In this document: piece by piece, positions 35,696 through 47,322 of the stretch
How positions within the stretch are numbered: position 1 is the first letter of the stretch
Layout: every line of letters begins with the position of its first letter
From: Paraburkholderia silviterrae
GTDB taxonomy: Bacteria > Pseudomonadota > Gammaproteobacteria > Burkholderiales > Burkholderiaceae
Direction of reading: 5' to 3'
Assembly (NCBI RefSeq): GCF_004353915.1
Contig: NZ_SMRP01000002.1
Span: 494,795 to 558,794, forward strand
DNA length: 64,000 nt
Made by a program: the position numbers and the translations under genes
Notes under the pieces: generated by a model
What the model was told of the DNA's origin: nothing
Databases searched by the model: none
The model's input: only the letters and a program-made list of their open reading frames with translations

Positions 35696-36937
35696 ATGAA
35701 GCGGCGCGACTTTCTGGCCGCGGCGGCCGCGATGACGGCCGCCGGCGCCGCATCGTGGCTGCCCGGCGCCGCGCATGCGCAAGGCGGCGTGGCCGCGCCG
35801 CGCCCTGCGAGCGGGTACGACAATCTGCTGATACTCATCGAACTCAAGGGCGGCAACGACGGACTGAACACGGTCGTGCCGTTCGCGGATCCGCTCTACT
35901 ACAGCTATCGCGCGAACATCGGCGTGCGCCGCGGCGATGCGATCCAACTCGACGAACGCACGGCGTTGCATCCGGCGCTCGCGCCGCTCATGCCGATGTG
36001 GCGTGCCCACGAACTCGCCATCGTGCAGGGCGTGAGCTACGCACAGCCGAATCTCTCGCATTTCCGCTCGATCGAGATCTGGGACACGGCCTCGAATGCC
36101 GATCAGTACCTGCGCGAGGGCTGGCTCACGCGCGCGTTCGCGAGCGCGCCCGTGCCGGGGAGCTTCGCGGCCGACGGACTCGTGCTCGGCAGCGCGGAGA
36201 TGGGACCGCTCGCCAATGGTGCGCGCGCCGTAGCGCTCGTCAATCCCGCGCAGTTCGCGCGCGCCTCGCGGCTCGTCACGCCGGTGTCGCTCAAGGAGCG
36301 CAATCCGGCGCTCGCCCATATCCTCGATGTCGAGAACGATATCGTCCATGCCGCCGACCAGTTGCGTCCGCGCCCCGGCCAGTACGTGCTGAAGACGGCG
36401 TTCCCGGCGGGCGCGTTCGGCGCCTCGGTGAAAACCGCGATGCAGGCGCTGGCCTCGGGCGAAACCGTGGCGGGCGCGCAAGGCGGGCCCGTGCCGGTGC
36501 CGGGGCAGGGCGTGGCTGCGATCCGGCTCACGCTCAACGGCTTCGATACGCATCAGAACCAGCCGCAGCGGCACGCGGACCTGTTGCGCCAGTTCGCGGC
36601 GGGCATGGTGGCAATGCGTTCCGCGCTCGTCGAGATGGGGCGTTGGGACCGCACGCTGATCGTCACCTATGCGGAGTTCGGGCGGCGCGTGCGCGAGAAT
36701 CAGAGCCGCGGCACGGACCACGGCACGGCGTCCGCGCATTTCGTCGCGGGCGGCAGCGTGGCGGGCGGGCTCTATGGCGAGGCGCCGCAGCTCGCGCGCC
36801 TCGACGGCAACGGCAATTTGCCGGTGGCCGTCGATTTCAGGCAGATTTACGCGACGGTGCTTGGCAACTGGTGGGGGCTCGACGCGCCAGCAGTGCTGCA
36901 GCATCGCTTCGAGCCGCTGCCGTTGCTGCGCGTGTAA
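35696..36937 (+). CDS. DUF1501 family protein with Tat-type signal
   Basis: Protein of 413 residues beginning MKRRDFLAAAAAM, a twin-arginine signal (RRDFL) with cleavage after AHA near residue 28, so export folded through Tat is likely. DUF1501 has an alkaline-phosphatase/sulfatase-like fold: ELKGGNDGLNTVVPF, the AIVQGVSYAQPNLSHFRSIEIW segment, VTYAEFGRRVREN and GTDHGTASAHFVAGG with the conserved His. It is the partner of the preceding DUF1800 gene. The substrate is unknown. Confidence 0.9.
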   Translation: MKRRDFLAAAAAMTAAGAASWLPGAAHAQGGVAAPRPASGYDNLLILIELKGGNDGLNTVVPFADPLYYSYRANIGVRRGDAIQLDERTALHPALAPLMPMWRAHELAIVQGVSYAQPNLSHFRSIEIWDTASNADQYLREGWLTRAFASAPVPGSFAADGLVLGSAEMGPLANGARAVALVNPAQFARASRLVTPVSLKERNPALAHILDVENDIVHAADQLRPRPGQYVLKTAFPAGAFGASVKTAMQALASGETVAGAQGGPVPVPGQGVAAIRLTLNGFDTHQNQPQRHADLLRQFAAGMVAMRSALVEMGRWDRTLIVTYAEFGRRVRENQSRGTDHGTASAHFVAGGSVAGGLYGEAPQLARLDGNGNLPVAVDFRQIYATVLGNWWGLDAPAVLQHRFEPLPLLRV

Positions 36938-36989
36938 GCGCTGTGCATTAGCACCAGCAGCACCAGCAGCGCCGGTGTGCGTCTGCGCG

Positions 36990-37832
36990 TCACGCGCGTC
37001 GTGCGGCGCGCCAGGCTATCCAGAGCTTGCGAATCGGTGTGAGCACGATTTGCTGGTGCAGCACCTGGAAGCCTTCGCGTTCCACTTCATCGAGCAGCGC
37101 AAGCTCGAGCGCCGCGAGTGCGCGCAAGGTGCGCTGATGGCGGCGCTCCGAAGCGGGAATCGCATCGAGCGCGGCGTTCACGGCCTCGCGTGCGCGCGCC
37201 GTCTGGAACTGCATGAGCTCCGTGAACGCGTCGCTATAGCGGCGGTTGATCAGATCGGCAGCGGTGACGTTGTAGCGCTGCAATTCGTCGATGGGGATAT
37301 AGATACGGCCATGACGCGCGTCGTTGCCGATCTCGGGCACGAGCTGCGCGAACATCAGCGCATTGCCGAGCGGCGAGGCCCAGTGTGCGACGCCTTCGCG
37401 CGCTTCGCCCGCGCGTGCGCCAACCTGCGCCACCAGCGTGGCGAACGTGCCGCCCACGCCGTCCATGTAGCGGCGCAGATTCGGCAGGTCGAGATAGCGC
37501 GCCTGCTCGAAGTCCATTTCGAAGCCGGCAAGCAACTGCTGAAGCAGCGGATAGACGCCGGCTGCGTCGTCAAGATGCTGGGCGAGCGCTTTCGTCACCG
37601 GATGCGTGGCGTTGCCGGCGGCCAGTCCGGCCAGTTCCTTTTGCCACCACGCGAGCTTGGTGCGGCCGACGGTTGGGTCGCTTGTTTCCTTGGCGGTTTC
37701 CTCGAGTTCGCGGCGCAGCGCGAAGAGGGCGGCGAGCAGCGGTTGATGGGCGGCGCTGGCCTGGCGCAGCGCGTAGTAGGTGCTCGATCCGGGCGGGGCC
37801 GCCTTTTGCAGGCAGTATTCGTCGAAATTCAC
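36990..37832 (-). CDS. squalene/phytoene-synthase-fold protein, atypical Asp motifs
   Basis: All-helical protein of 280 residues of the trans-isoprenyl diphosphate synthase head-to-head class. The second motif region reads LMFAQLVPEIGNDARHGRIYIP, recognisable from HpnD/CrtB but without the usual RDxxED pattern. The first motif, normally DxxxD, is replaced by ALRRELEETAKETSDPTVGRTKLAWWQKEL, similar in layout to mitochondrial NDUFAF6. It is therefore probably not a working squalene synthase. It stands alone, with no hopanoid or carotenoid genes near. Start at 37832 (MNFDEY). Confidence 0.78.
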   Translation of the reverse strand: MNFDEYCLQKAAPPGSSTYYALRQASAAHQPLLAALFALRRELEETAKETSDPTVGRTKLAWWQKELAGLAAGNATHPVTKALAQHLDDAAGVYPLLQQLLAGFEMDFEQARYLDLPNLRRYMDGVGGTFATLVAQVGARAGEAREGVAHWASPLGNALMFAQLVPEIGNDARHGRIYIPIDELQRYNVTAADLINRRYSDAFTELMQFQTARAREAVNAALDAIPASERRHQRTLRALAALELALLDEVEREGFQVLHQQIVLTPIRKLWIAWRAARRA

Positions 37833-38149
37833 GGCGTTCGGGGGCGAGGAGGGGCGCGCAATTGTGGGCGTCCCGATGGGGCAAACGCAGCAAGTGGCCG
37901 CGGAGCGGCGATTCTAGCACCGGCACGGGTTTGGGCTGGGCGGGCTGCGTAGGGAGGGCCGGAGATGCCGGGTGCGCACGCGCAGCCAGGGTGCAGACAA
38001 GCGCCAGGCAATCGGTTAGAATCTCGCGCTTGCGCTTTGCTGGTGGCTTATCCGGCCGCCCGGCTGTAGCGCAGGTCTGTATCGCACGCGATGTATCCCA
38101 CGTCACACGCTCACGTGAACTCGCAGCGGTCTCGCCAGGCAAAGGATTC
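37833..38149. other. intergenic region before tRNA-Leu
   Basis: No gene seen. A candidate tRNA promoter on the plus strand is CAGACA (37994-37999), 17 bp, TAGAAT (38017-38022), which would leave a leader of about 120 bases before the tRNA. Confidence 0.4.
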
Positions 38150-38236
38150 GCGTGAGTGGCGAAATTGGTAGACGCACCAGGTTTAGGTCCTGACGCCCGC
38201 AAGGGTGTGCCGGTTCGAGTCCGGCCTCACGCACCA
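38150..38236 (+). tRNA. tRNA-Leu, anticodon UAG
   Basis: Eighty-seven bases including an encoded CCA. The acceptor stem GCGTGAG pairs with CTCACGC; the long variable arm and GGTTCGAGTCC T-arm are those of a class II tRNA. The anticodon loop TTTAGGT gives TAG at 38184-38186, reading CUN leucine codons. Position 27-43 is a C-A mismatch. Confidence 0.97.
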
Positions 38237-38241
38237 AAAGC

Positions 38242-38276
38242 AAAGGCCACATACCTTACGGTATGTGGCCTTTTTT
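38242..38276 (+). terminator. intrinsic terminator of tRNA-Leu
   Basis: Perfect 14-bp stem AAAGGCCACATACC / GGTATGTGGCCTTT with a four-base loop, followed by a T-run, six bases after the tRNA. Confidence 0.93.
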
Positions 38277-38364
38277 CTGCTGCCCACGCATTCGCTTATG
38301 CATTCGCTTAGGCATTCGATCACGCACGCCTGGGCCATCTATTCCGTTTATCGCGCGTGCCGCA

Positions 38365-38811
38365 TCACGACTCTTCCTGGGCCGCCGCGATGACCTTCTC
38401 GAGCGCACGATTGAGCAGCTCGCGTTCCTTGTCGTCGAGGCAGGCGAACAGGTCGACGTTCCACTTGCGCGCGATGGGCATGACCTTGCGATAGAGCGCG
38501 CGCCCGTCGGTTGTGAGCGAAACGAGTACGAGGCGTCCGTCTTCCTCGCTGGCGTCGCGTTGCATGAGGCCGCGGCGCATCAACGCCTCGGCAGCGCGGC
38601 TGGCCTGGCTCTTGTCGAGATTCGCGTGGCGCGCGAGCTCCATCACCGAAAACGGGCCGAACGCACCGACGGCGGCAATGAGGCGCGCCTCCGGCAGCGT
38701 GATGCCGAGCTTGGCCTGGTAGCGCTCGCTCGCACCGCGTTCGGAAAGCTTGTTCAGGACATGGAGCCGATAGGTCAGATATTGTTCAAGTCCGGCTTTG
38801 CTTGCCTTCAT
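38365..38811 (-). CDS. MarR-family transcriptional regulator
   Basis: Winged-helix regulator of 148 residues. FSVMELARHANLDKSQASRAAEALMRRGLMQRD forms the recognition helices, followed by the wing SEEDGRLVLVSLTTDGRALYRKV, the MarR hallmark. N- and C-terminal helices form the dimer interface. ATG at 38811 is preferred: AGGACG lies just upstream and the predicted start of transcription leaves a normal leader, whereas ATG at 38850 would be almost leaderless. Target and ligand are unknown; the neighbouring glycerate kinase gene is co-directional upstream. Confidence 0.9.
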   Translation of the reverse strand: MKASKAGLEQYLTYRLHVLNKLSERGASERYQAKLGITLPEARLIAAVGAFGPFSVMELARHANLDKSQASRAAEALMRRGLMQRDASEEDGRLVLVSLTTDGRALYRKVMPIARKWNVDLFACLDDKERELLNRALEKVIAAAQEES

Positions 38812-38865
38812 GGTCGTCCTGGTCTGGTCGCGTGAGGTCTGCGCGATCATGCCGCGCTTACTCTA

Positions 38866-38894
38866 ATTGTTGCCTCAACCAGCGCTCGGGTCAA
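38866..38894 (-). promoter_or_regulatory. promoter of the marR-like gene with possible operator
   Basis: Minus-strand -35 TTGACC (38894-38889), 17-bp spacer, -10 AACAAT (38871-38866). A small dyad GTTG-CCT-CAAC at 38869-38879 overlaps the -10 and could be an autoregulatory MarR site. Confidence 0.6.
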
Positions 38895-38907
38895 CGCGCA
38901 AGAACCC

Positions 38908-38936
38908 TCGTACGCCCACCTTGAGTGGGCGTACGA
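38908..38936. repeat. perfect inverted repeat, 12-bp arms
   Basis: TCGTACGCCCAC and GTGGGCGTACGA with a five-base centre. It lies downstream of the glycerate kinase stop and upstream of the marR promoter, so it may terminate the former (the T-run is weak) or act as a regulatory site for the latter. Confidence 0.7.
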
Positions 38937-39010
38937 ATCTATTAATCGCTTACTGCGGACAAGGGTGACGGCGCGCAAGCTAAAGTCAGACGAATCTTGC
39001 GCGCGCAGCG

Positions 39011-40168
39011 TTATGCGCCACGCGATCCGTACTTCAAGCGCGTGAGTTGCTCCGCTTCGTTCGCGAGCAGCGTGGCGGCTTCGCGGATGGCCGTGTCGAG
39101 CGTGATCGGGCCGGGCGCAGGCGAGAAGCAGCCGCTGAAGTGCTCGGCGAGACGCGGCAGCGCAGCCGGGTCCACCGCGCCCGAAAGCAGCGTGGCCGGC
39201 ACACCGGCGGCCTGTGCATGGCGGCAGGCGATGAAGGGGGCTTTGCCGTGCAACGTCTGCACGTCGGAGCGGCCCTCGCCGGTGATAAGCCAATGCGCGC
39301 CCGCGAGTGCCGCGTCAAGGCCAATTGTGCGCGCCACGACTTCGGCGCCGGGCTCGAAGCTCGCACCGAGCATGCGCAGCGCAAAGCCGAGGCCACCCGC
39401 TGCGCCCGCACCGGCTTCGCCGCGTGCGTGGCGGCCGAGCGCCGCTTCGAGCAGATCGGCGAAATGCGCGAGGGCCGCGTCGATCGGCGCGACTTCTTCG
39501 GGCTTCACGCCTTTTTGCGGGCCGAACACGGCGGTCGCGCCGTGCCCGCCAGTGAGCGGATTGTCGACGTCCGACATGGCGACGAAGCTGGCTTCTGCGA
39601 GCCGCGCGTCGAGCCCGGAGACGTCGACGCGCGCCACGCTCGCCAGCGCTTGCGGTGTGGGTGCGAGCGCGTTGCCGTGTGCGTCGAAGAGTTGCAGGCC
39701 GAGCCCTGCGAGCAGGCCCGCGCCGGCGTCGTTGGTGCTGCTGCCGCCGAGCGCGACGTAGAAGCGGCGCACGCCTTCGTCGAGCAGCGCGCGAATCGCT
39801 TCGCCCATGCCGCGCGTGCTGCGCGCGGTGACCGGCACGCCCATGCCCACCGGGTCGGTGATGCCGACGATCTCGGCGGTCTCGACGATCGCGCTGCCAT
39901 CATGCAGCAGGCCGACTGTAGCGTCGCGCCGTGCGCCGGACGCGCCTTCAACATTGATCACGCGGCGCTCGCCGCCCACGCTGAGCATCGCATCGAGCGT
40001 GCCTTCGCCGCCATCGGCCATCGGGCAGATGCGGATATCGGCGTCGGCACGGGCGCGGCGGATGCCGTCGGCGATCGCGGCGGCGACCCCATCCGCGCTG
40101 AGCGAGCCTTTGAAAGAATCGGGAGCAATGACGACGACGGGTGCGTCAGCAAACGTCTGGTTAGGCAT
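39011..40168 (-). CDS. glxK: glycerate kinase (GlxK/GarK family)
   Basis: Enzyme of 385 residues phosphorylating glycerate with ATP, linking glyoxylate or galactarate breakdown to glycolysis. Family motifs are IAPDSFKGSLSA at the start, PMADGGEGTLDAM, the ALGGSSTNDAGAGLLAGLG loop, and the LITGEGRSDVQTLHGKAPF segment. Length is typical for the type I family. Which isomer (2- or 3-phosphoglycerate) is produced cannot be read from sequence; the family usually gives 2-phosphoglycerate. Confidence 0.92.
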   Translation of the reverse strand: MPNQTFADAPVVVIAPDSFKGSLSADGVAAAIADGIRRARADADIRICPMADGGEGTLDAMLSVGGERRVINVEGASGARRDATVGLLHDGSAIVETAEIVGITDPVGMGVPVTARSTRGMGEAIRALLDEGVRRFYVALGGSSTNDAGAGLLAGLGLQLFDAHGNALAPTPQALASVARVDVSGLDARLAEASFVAMSDVDNPLTGGHGATAVFGPQKGVKPEEVAPIDAALAHFADLLEAALGRHARGEAGAGAAGGLGFALRMLGASFEPGAEVVARTIGLDAALAGAHWLITGEGRSDVQTLHGKAPFIACRHAQAAGVPATLLSGAVDPAALPRLAEHFSGCFSPAPGPITLDTAIREAATLLANEAEQLTRLKYGSRGA

Positions 40169-40739
40169 GGTGTCTCGACAGGAAGAGTTGTGTTGGCAGA
40201 GGCTGTGACCGGCGGGGCGTCCGGCGCGAGCGTTAGCTTACCAGTGCCCGGGGGCGTGCTGGATACCTCAGGCGAGATAGCACGCATCGCAGGCGTTTCG
40301 CGGTGACCTGGCTCGAGGGTCGAAAGGGCTGAAAGCGCATGTTGCGAAGACGCTGGCGAAGCGTCGTGCCACTTGCCATCGAGCCTTGCACGGCACTTGA
40401 AATCGGGCCGGTCTCGCGCCGGGCTGGGTGTCATCTTTACGCTGGAACGGCAATTCCATTTGGGCGAGTCAATAGTTTGCTAAAATACTCGGCTCTTTTG
40501 ACGGAACCGCGCCGCAAACCGCCCGATTCGGCCCAATTTAGCCGATTTGCAGCGGGATGGGTCTCGCGGATCCCGGAAAGGACGCCGCCCGTTCTGGCTC
40601 GATCAGACCGGCAGGCGGCGCCAACGAGGCACAAGCGAGACGCAAGTGATGCGGGTCACACCCTGTGCGGGCAGCCCCATCGGACTGCGGCAGCAAAGAT
40701 TACTGATTACGCTCGAACAATTTTAGGACGATTGAAGCC
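40169..40739. other. intergenic region before tig
   Basis: No gene is supported in these 571 bp. A TAAAAT at 40481-40486 with TTTGGG 16 bp upstream (40459-40464) is a candidate promoter and would give tig a leader of about 250 bases. The AT-rich 40690-40735 just before tig contains the translation start region with AGGA at 40727. The long leader holds no recognised riboswitch. Confidence 0.45.
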
Positions 40740-42086
40740 ATGGCTAACGTTGTTGAAAACCTCGGCAAGCTCGAACGCCGCGTGACGATTTCCCTGCCGA
40801 AGGACGCCGTGCAGAAAGAAGTCGATTCGCGCATCCGCCAACTCGCGAAGAACGTGCGCATGCCGGGTTTCCGCCCGGGCAAGGTGCCGCTGAAGATGGT
40901 CACGCAACAATACTCGGGCCAGGTGGAAGCCGAAGTCCTGAGCGACAAGGTCGGCAAGGAATTCTTCGACATCAGCCGCGCCGAGAACCTGCGCGTGGCA
41001 GGCCAGCCGAGCTTCGCGCCGAAAGTGGAAGCCACTGAAGGCGACTACGCATTCGACGCGACCTTCGAGGTCTATCCGGAAGTGACGCTCGGCGACGTCG
41101 GCACCGCCGAAATCGAGCGCACGACCACGTCCATCACCGAAGCCGAAATCGACCGCACGCTGGACATCCTGCGCAAGCAGCGCGTGCACTTCCACGCTCG
41201 CGGCGAAGCGGGCGAGCATGGTGACGGCGGCGCCGACACCGCAGCGAAGGAAGGCGACCGCGTGACGGTCGACTTCGTCGGCAAGATCGACGACGTTGCA
41301 TTCCCGGGCGGCAGCGCTGAAGGCTTCGCGTTCGTGCTGGGCGAAGGCCGCATGCTGCCGGAATTCGAAAAGGCGGCGATCGGCCTGAAGAAGGGCGAGT
41401 CGCGCGAATTCGACCTCGCGTTTCCCGAGGACTATCACGGCAAGGAAGTCGCCGGCAAGACCGCGAAGTTCACGATCACGATGCAGCAGATCGAGTGGCC
41501 GCACCTGCCGGAAATCGACGGCGAATTCGCGAAGTCGCTCGGCATCGCCGACGGCGACCTCGTGAAGATGCGCGCCGAGATCAAGGACAACCTCGAGCGC
41601 GAAGCGAAGCGCCGCACCCAGGCCATCGTCAAGAACCAGGTCATGGATGCACTCCTGAAGATCGCCGAGCTCGACGTGCCGAACGCGCTTGTCGAGCAGG
41701 ACCAGCAGCGCCTCGTCGAAATGGCGCGTGCGGACCTCGCGCAGCGCGGCGTGCCCAACGCGAAGGACGCGCCGATCCCGGCCGAGATGTTCAAGGAGCA
41801 GGCAGAGCGCCGCGTGAAGCTCGGCCTCGTGCTGGCCGAGCTCGTGAAGGCGAACAACCTCGAAGCGAAGCCGGAGCAAATCCGCGCTGAAGTCGACGAA
41901 TTCGCGAAAAGCTACGAAGACCCGAAGGAAGTCGTGCGCTGGTATTATTCGAACCAGCAGCGTCTCGCCGAAATGGAAGCCTACGTCGTTGAATCGAACG
42001 TCGTGGACTTCGTGCTCGGCAAGGCCAAGGTGACGGACAAGCTGGTGAGCTTCGAAGAACTGGCAAGCGCAACGGCGCAGGCTTAA
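40740..42086 (+). CDS. tig: trigger factor
   Basis: Ribosome-bound chaperone and prolyl isomerase of 448 residues. The N-terminal ribosome-binding signature is [14 protein letters not shown] (about 41-54). The FKBP-type isomerase domain (about 160-250) contains [23 protein letters not shown] and [12 protein letters not shown]. The long helical C-terminal domain completes the protein. First gene of the tig-clpP-clpX-lon block; a terminator follows, so clpP probably also has its own promoter. Confidence 0.98.
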   Translation: MANVVENLGKLERRVTISLPKDAVQKEVDSRIRQLAKNVRMPGFRPGKVPLKMVTQQYSGQVEAEVLSDKVGKEFFDISRAENLRVAGQPSFAPKVEATEGDYAFDATFEVYPEVTLGDVGTAEIERTTTSITEAEIDRTLDILRKQRVHFHARGEAGEHGDGGADTAAKEGDRVTVDFVGKIDDVAFPGGSAEGFAFVLGEGRMLPEFEKAAIGLKKGESREFDLAFPEDYHGKEVAGKTAKFTITMQQIEWPHLPEIDGEFAKSLGIADGDLVKMRAEIKDNLEREAKRRTQAIVKNQVMDALLKIAELDVPNALVEQDQQRLVEMARADLAQRGVPNAKDAPIPAEMFKEQAERRVKLGLVLAELVKANNLEAKPEQIRAEVDEFAKSYEDPKEVVRWYYSNQQRLAEMEAYVVESNVVDFVLGKAKVTDKLVSFEELASATAQA

Positions 42087-42097
42087 ATCTGCCCGCT

Positions 42098-42144
42098 ACG
42101 GCGTGCCGGCTGTCGGAGCACCGACGGCCAGCACGCCGTTTTTG
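42098..42144 (+). terminator. terminator between tig and clpP
   Basis: Nineteen-base stem (42098-42116 with 42121-42139, loop AGCA, two G-T pairs) followed by TTTTT. Confidence 0.9.
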
Positions 42145-42184
42145 TATCCGCAGAATATGGCCACACTCTTGTCGTGGTTGATTT

Positions 42185-42213
42185 TTGCAGGGTCCGTCGC
42201 CATTGAGCATTAT
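42185..42213 (+). promoter_or_regulatory. candidate clpP promoter
   Basis: TTGCAG (42185-42190), 17-bp spacer, CATTAT (42208-42213), after the tig terminator; predicted start near 42220. Matches are moderate. Confidence 0.4.
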
Positions 42214-42254
42214 CAGGGTTACCAGAACAACTCTTCCAGACAAGGATGCACCGC

Positions 42255-42908
42255 ATGACCATTCGCGCTCAATCGCTGGACACGTTGACCTCCCACGCCT
42301 CGCGCGACCTCGAACCGCAGGCGCTCGGCCTCGTGCCGATCGTCGTGGAGACGAGCGGCCGCGGCGAGCGTTCGTATGACATCTACTCGCGCCTGCTCAA
42401 GGAGCGCGTGGTGTTTCTGGTTGGCGAAGTGAACGACCAGACCGCGAATCTCGTCGTCGCCCAGTTGCTGTTCCTCGAAAGCGAGAATCCTGACAAGGAC
42501 ATCAGCCTGTACATCAACAGCCCGGGTGGCTCGGTGTCGGCTGGCATGGCGATCTACGACACGATGCAGTTCATCAAGCCCGACGTTTCGACCCTTTGCA
42601 TGGGCCTCGCGGCCAGCATGGGTGCGTTCCTGCTCGCGTCGGGCGCGAAGGGCAAGCGCTTCGCGCTGCCGAACTCGCGCGTGATGATTCACCAGCCGCT
42701 CGGCGGCGCACGCGGCCAGGCGTCGGACATCGAAATCCAGGCGCGCGAAATCCTGTACCTGAAGGAGCGCCTGAACCAGTTGCTCGCCAACCATACGGGC
42801 CAGCCGGTCGAGCGCATCGCGCGCGACACCGACCGCGACAACTTCATGTCGGGCGATGACGCGCAGGCCTACGGCCTCGTCGATCAGGTGCTGCACAAGC
42901 GCCCCTGA
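42255..42908 (+). CDS. clpP: ATP-dependent Clp protease proteolytic subunit
   Basis: Serine protease of 217 residues forming the double heptamer that degrades proteins fed by ClpX or ClpA. The catalytic Ser is in [13 protein letters not shown], His in MIHQPLGG, and Asp in the [14 protein letters not shown] segment; INSPGG forms the oxyanion-hole strand. ATG at 42255 is chosen because AAGGA (42242-42246) is correctly spaced for it, while the ATG at 42246 overlaps that site. clpX follows 243 bp later. Confidence 0.98.
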   Translation: MTIRAQSLDTLTSHASRDLEPQALGLVPIVVETSGRGERSYDIYSRLLKERVVFLVGEVNDQTANLVVAQLLFLESENPDKDISLYINSPGGSVSAGMAIYDTMQFIKPDVSTLCMGLAASMGAFLLASGAKGKRFALPNSRVMIHQPLGGARGQASDIEIQAREILYLKERLNQLLANHTGQPVERIARDTDRDNFMSGDDAQAYGLVDQVLHKRP

Positions 42909-43151
42909 TCCGGCACGCGTTTTTTGGCATCCTGTTTGCCAATTGATGGGGCCAACTGATGGTCCGCTCGCCTCGTGCGCGAACCCCGTGAAATACGGGA
43001 TAGTCACGGGCGCGCGGACCGTGTGAAATAATCGGCAACGCGCTTCGCGGCCTGCGGCCAACGCCGTCACAGCAAGCGGTTCACGCGCCCCCCGGCCTCG
43101 CTGGGGGAAACGGCGTATCATGTAACAGAGTGTCCGGAGGCTCATTTATCC

Positions 43152-44423
43152 ATGGCGGACAAGAAAGGTTCTAACAGCGAAAAGCTGTTGTATTGCTCGT
43201 TTTGCGGCAAAAGCCAGCATGAAGTAAAGAAACTGATTGCAGGCCCGTCGGTGTTCATCTGCGATGAATGTATCGACCTGTGCAACGAGATCATTCGCGA
43301 CGAGGCCGCAGGCGCGGGCGTCGACGCGGCGCTGTCGCGCTCGGACCTGCCGAGCCCGCAGGAGATCCGCGATATCCTCGACCAGTACGTGATCGGGCAG
43401 GAGCGCGCGAAGAAGATCCTCGCGGTAGCGGTGTACAACCACTACAAGCGTCTGAAGCATCTCGACAAGAAGGACGACGTCGAACTCTCCAAGAGCAACA
43501 TCCTCTTGATCGGGCCCACGGGCTCGGGCAAGACGCTGCTCGCGCAGACGCTCGCGCGCCTTCTGAACGTCCCGTTCGTGATCGCGGACGCCACCACGCT
43601 GACCGAAGCCGGCTACGTGGGTGAAGACGTCGAGAACATCATTCAGAAGCTGCTGCAGAACTGCAATTACGAGGTCGACAAGGCCCAGCGCGGCATCGTC
43701 TACATCGACGAAATCGACAAGATCAGCCGCAAGTCGGACAACCCGTCGATCACGCGCGACGTCTCCGGCGAGGGCGTGCAGCAGGCGCTGCTCAAGCTCG
43801 TCGAGGGCACGATGGCCTCGGTGCCGCCGCAGGGCGGCCGCAAGCATCCGAACCAGGATTTCATCCAGGTCGACACGACCAATATCCTGTTCATTTGCGG
43901 CGGCGCGTTCGACGGCCTGGAAAAGGTCATCACCGACCGCACGGAAAAAACCGGCATCGGCTTTGGCGCGAGCGTGAAGAGCAAGCAGGAACGCGACACG
44001 GGCGAAGTGCTGCGCGAAACGGAACCGGAAGACCTGATCAAGTTCGGTTTGATTCCGGAACTGATCGGCCGTCTGCCGGTGGTCGCCACGCTCGGCAAGC
44101 TCGACGAAGCCGCGCTCATGAAGATTCTGGTCGAGCCGAAGAATGCGCTCGTCAAGCAGTATCACAAGCTCTTCAACATGGAGCGTGTGGAACTGGAGAT
44201 CCGTCCGGCCGCGCTGCAGGCTGTCGCCCGCAAGGCGATCCGCCGCAAGACCGGCGCCCGGGGCCTGCGCTCGATCCTGGAACAGGCATTGCTCGACGTG
44301 ATGTACGAGCTGCCGGCCATGAAAGGCGTGAGCAAGGTGATCATCGACGACAATGTAATCGACGGCGACGGCAAGCCGCTCCTGATTTACGAGGACGCTC
44401 CAAAGGTTGCAGGCTCGAACTGA
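43152..44423 (+). CDS. clpX: Clp protease ATPase subunit ClpX
   Basis: AAA+ unfoldase of 423 residues. The N-terminal zinc domain has Cys15, 18, 37 and 40 (CSFC and CDEC). Walker A is GPTGSGKT, Walker B is VYIDEIDKI, and the pore and IGF-type regions include the GFGASVKSK segment and the [18 protein letters not shown] sensor region. GGAGG about eleven bases upstream of the ATG is slightly distant. Downstream terminator present. Confidence 0.98.
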   Translation: MADKKGSNSEKLLYCSFCGKSQHEVKKLIAGPSVFICDECIDLCNEIIRDEAAGAGVDAALSRSDLPSPQEIRDILDQYVIGQERAKKILAVAVYNHYKRLKHLDKKDDVELSKSNILLIGPTGSGKTLLAQTLARLLNVPFVIADATTLTEAGYVGEDVENIIQKLLQNCNYEVDKAQRGIVYIDEIDKISRKSDNPSITRDVSGEGVQQALLKLVEGTMASVPPQGGRKHPNQDFIQVDTTNILFICGGAFDGLEKVITDRTEKTGIGFGASVKSKQERDTGEVLRETEPEDLIKFGLIPELIGRLPVVATLGKLDEAALMKILVEPKNALVKQYHKLFNMERVELEIRPAALQAVARKAIRRKTGARGLRSILEQALLDVMYELPAMKGVSKVIIDDNVIDGDGKPLLIYEDAPKVAGSN

Positions 44424-44455
44424 TGGTGGTGATCGGCTAAAGAGTTCCGGGAAAG

Positions 44456-44489
44456 AGCCGTTCATACAATGGGATGAACGGCTTTTTCG
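44456..44489 (+). terminator. intrinsic terminator of clpX
   Basis: Stem AGCCGTTCAT / ATGAACGGCT with an eight-base loop, then TTTTTCG. Confidence 0.9.
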
Positions 44490-44552
44490 TTTATCTTGAG
44501 GTCGATGGCGCACTTTTTTTGGAGTCACTGAACTTTTCCCACTTGCTCGAGG

Positions 44553-44580
44553 CTTGCAATCGGTTTTTCAGGCCTCACTT
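44553..44580 (+). promoter_or_regulatory. sigma-32-like promoter of lon
   Basis: CTTGCAA (44553-44559; consensus CTTGAAA), a 13-bp spacer, then CCTCACTT (44573-44580; consensus CCCCATNT). Predicted start near 44588, 27 bases before lon. Heat-shock control of lon is established in E. coli; here it is inferred from the match. Confidence 0.55.
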
Positions 44581-44614
44581 ACCGAACAATTGATTCCACT
44601 CATGGGGAAATGAA

Positions 44615-47041
<2,427 letters not shown>

Positions 47042-47093
47042 GCTTCACGTGAGCCGCGCCGATGGCGCGGCTTGCTGAAATGCTCGTCCCCCG

Positions 47094-47125
47094 AAAAACC
47101 CGCGGCATGTCCGCGGGTTTTTTAT
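47094..47125 (+). terminator. intrinsic terminator of lon
   Basis: Perfect 12-bp stem AAAAACCCGCGG / CCGCGGGTTTTT with a five-base loop and a T-run. Confidence 0.93.
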
Positions 47126-47260
47126 TGCCGGGCGCGTTTGCGAGCGGCGGCACGTCGTGCGCGCCCGTTAGATTCGTTGACGTTGCGCCAGGTGGACTGC
47201 GCCTGGCAAGCACACGGATAACGGCCATCGAAAGCGCGGGCGCATCGGGCCGAACCCTGC

Positions 47261-47322
47261 TTGACACGCTACTTTCGGCTCCGTTAAATGAGCGGGCTCT
47301 GGTTCCAGACCAAACCAGAGCC
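47261..47322 (+). promoter_or_regulatory. hupB promoter and 5'-terminal stem-loop
   Basis: Consensus -35 TTGACA (47261-47266), 17-bp spacer, -10 TTAAAT (47284-47289). The predicted first transcribed base (about 47296) coincides with a perfect 10-bp stem, GGCTCTGGTT 47295-47304 with AACCAGAGCC 47313-47322, loop of eight. The remaining leader to the ATG is about 80 bases. Confidence 0.7.

Noticed and set aside
40388..40420. CTTGAAA upstream of tig as a sigma-32 -35 element
   Set aside because: No CCCCAT-like -10 occurs at 11-16 bp downstream.
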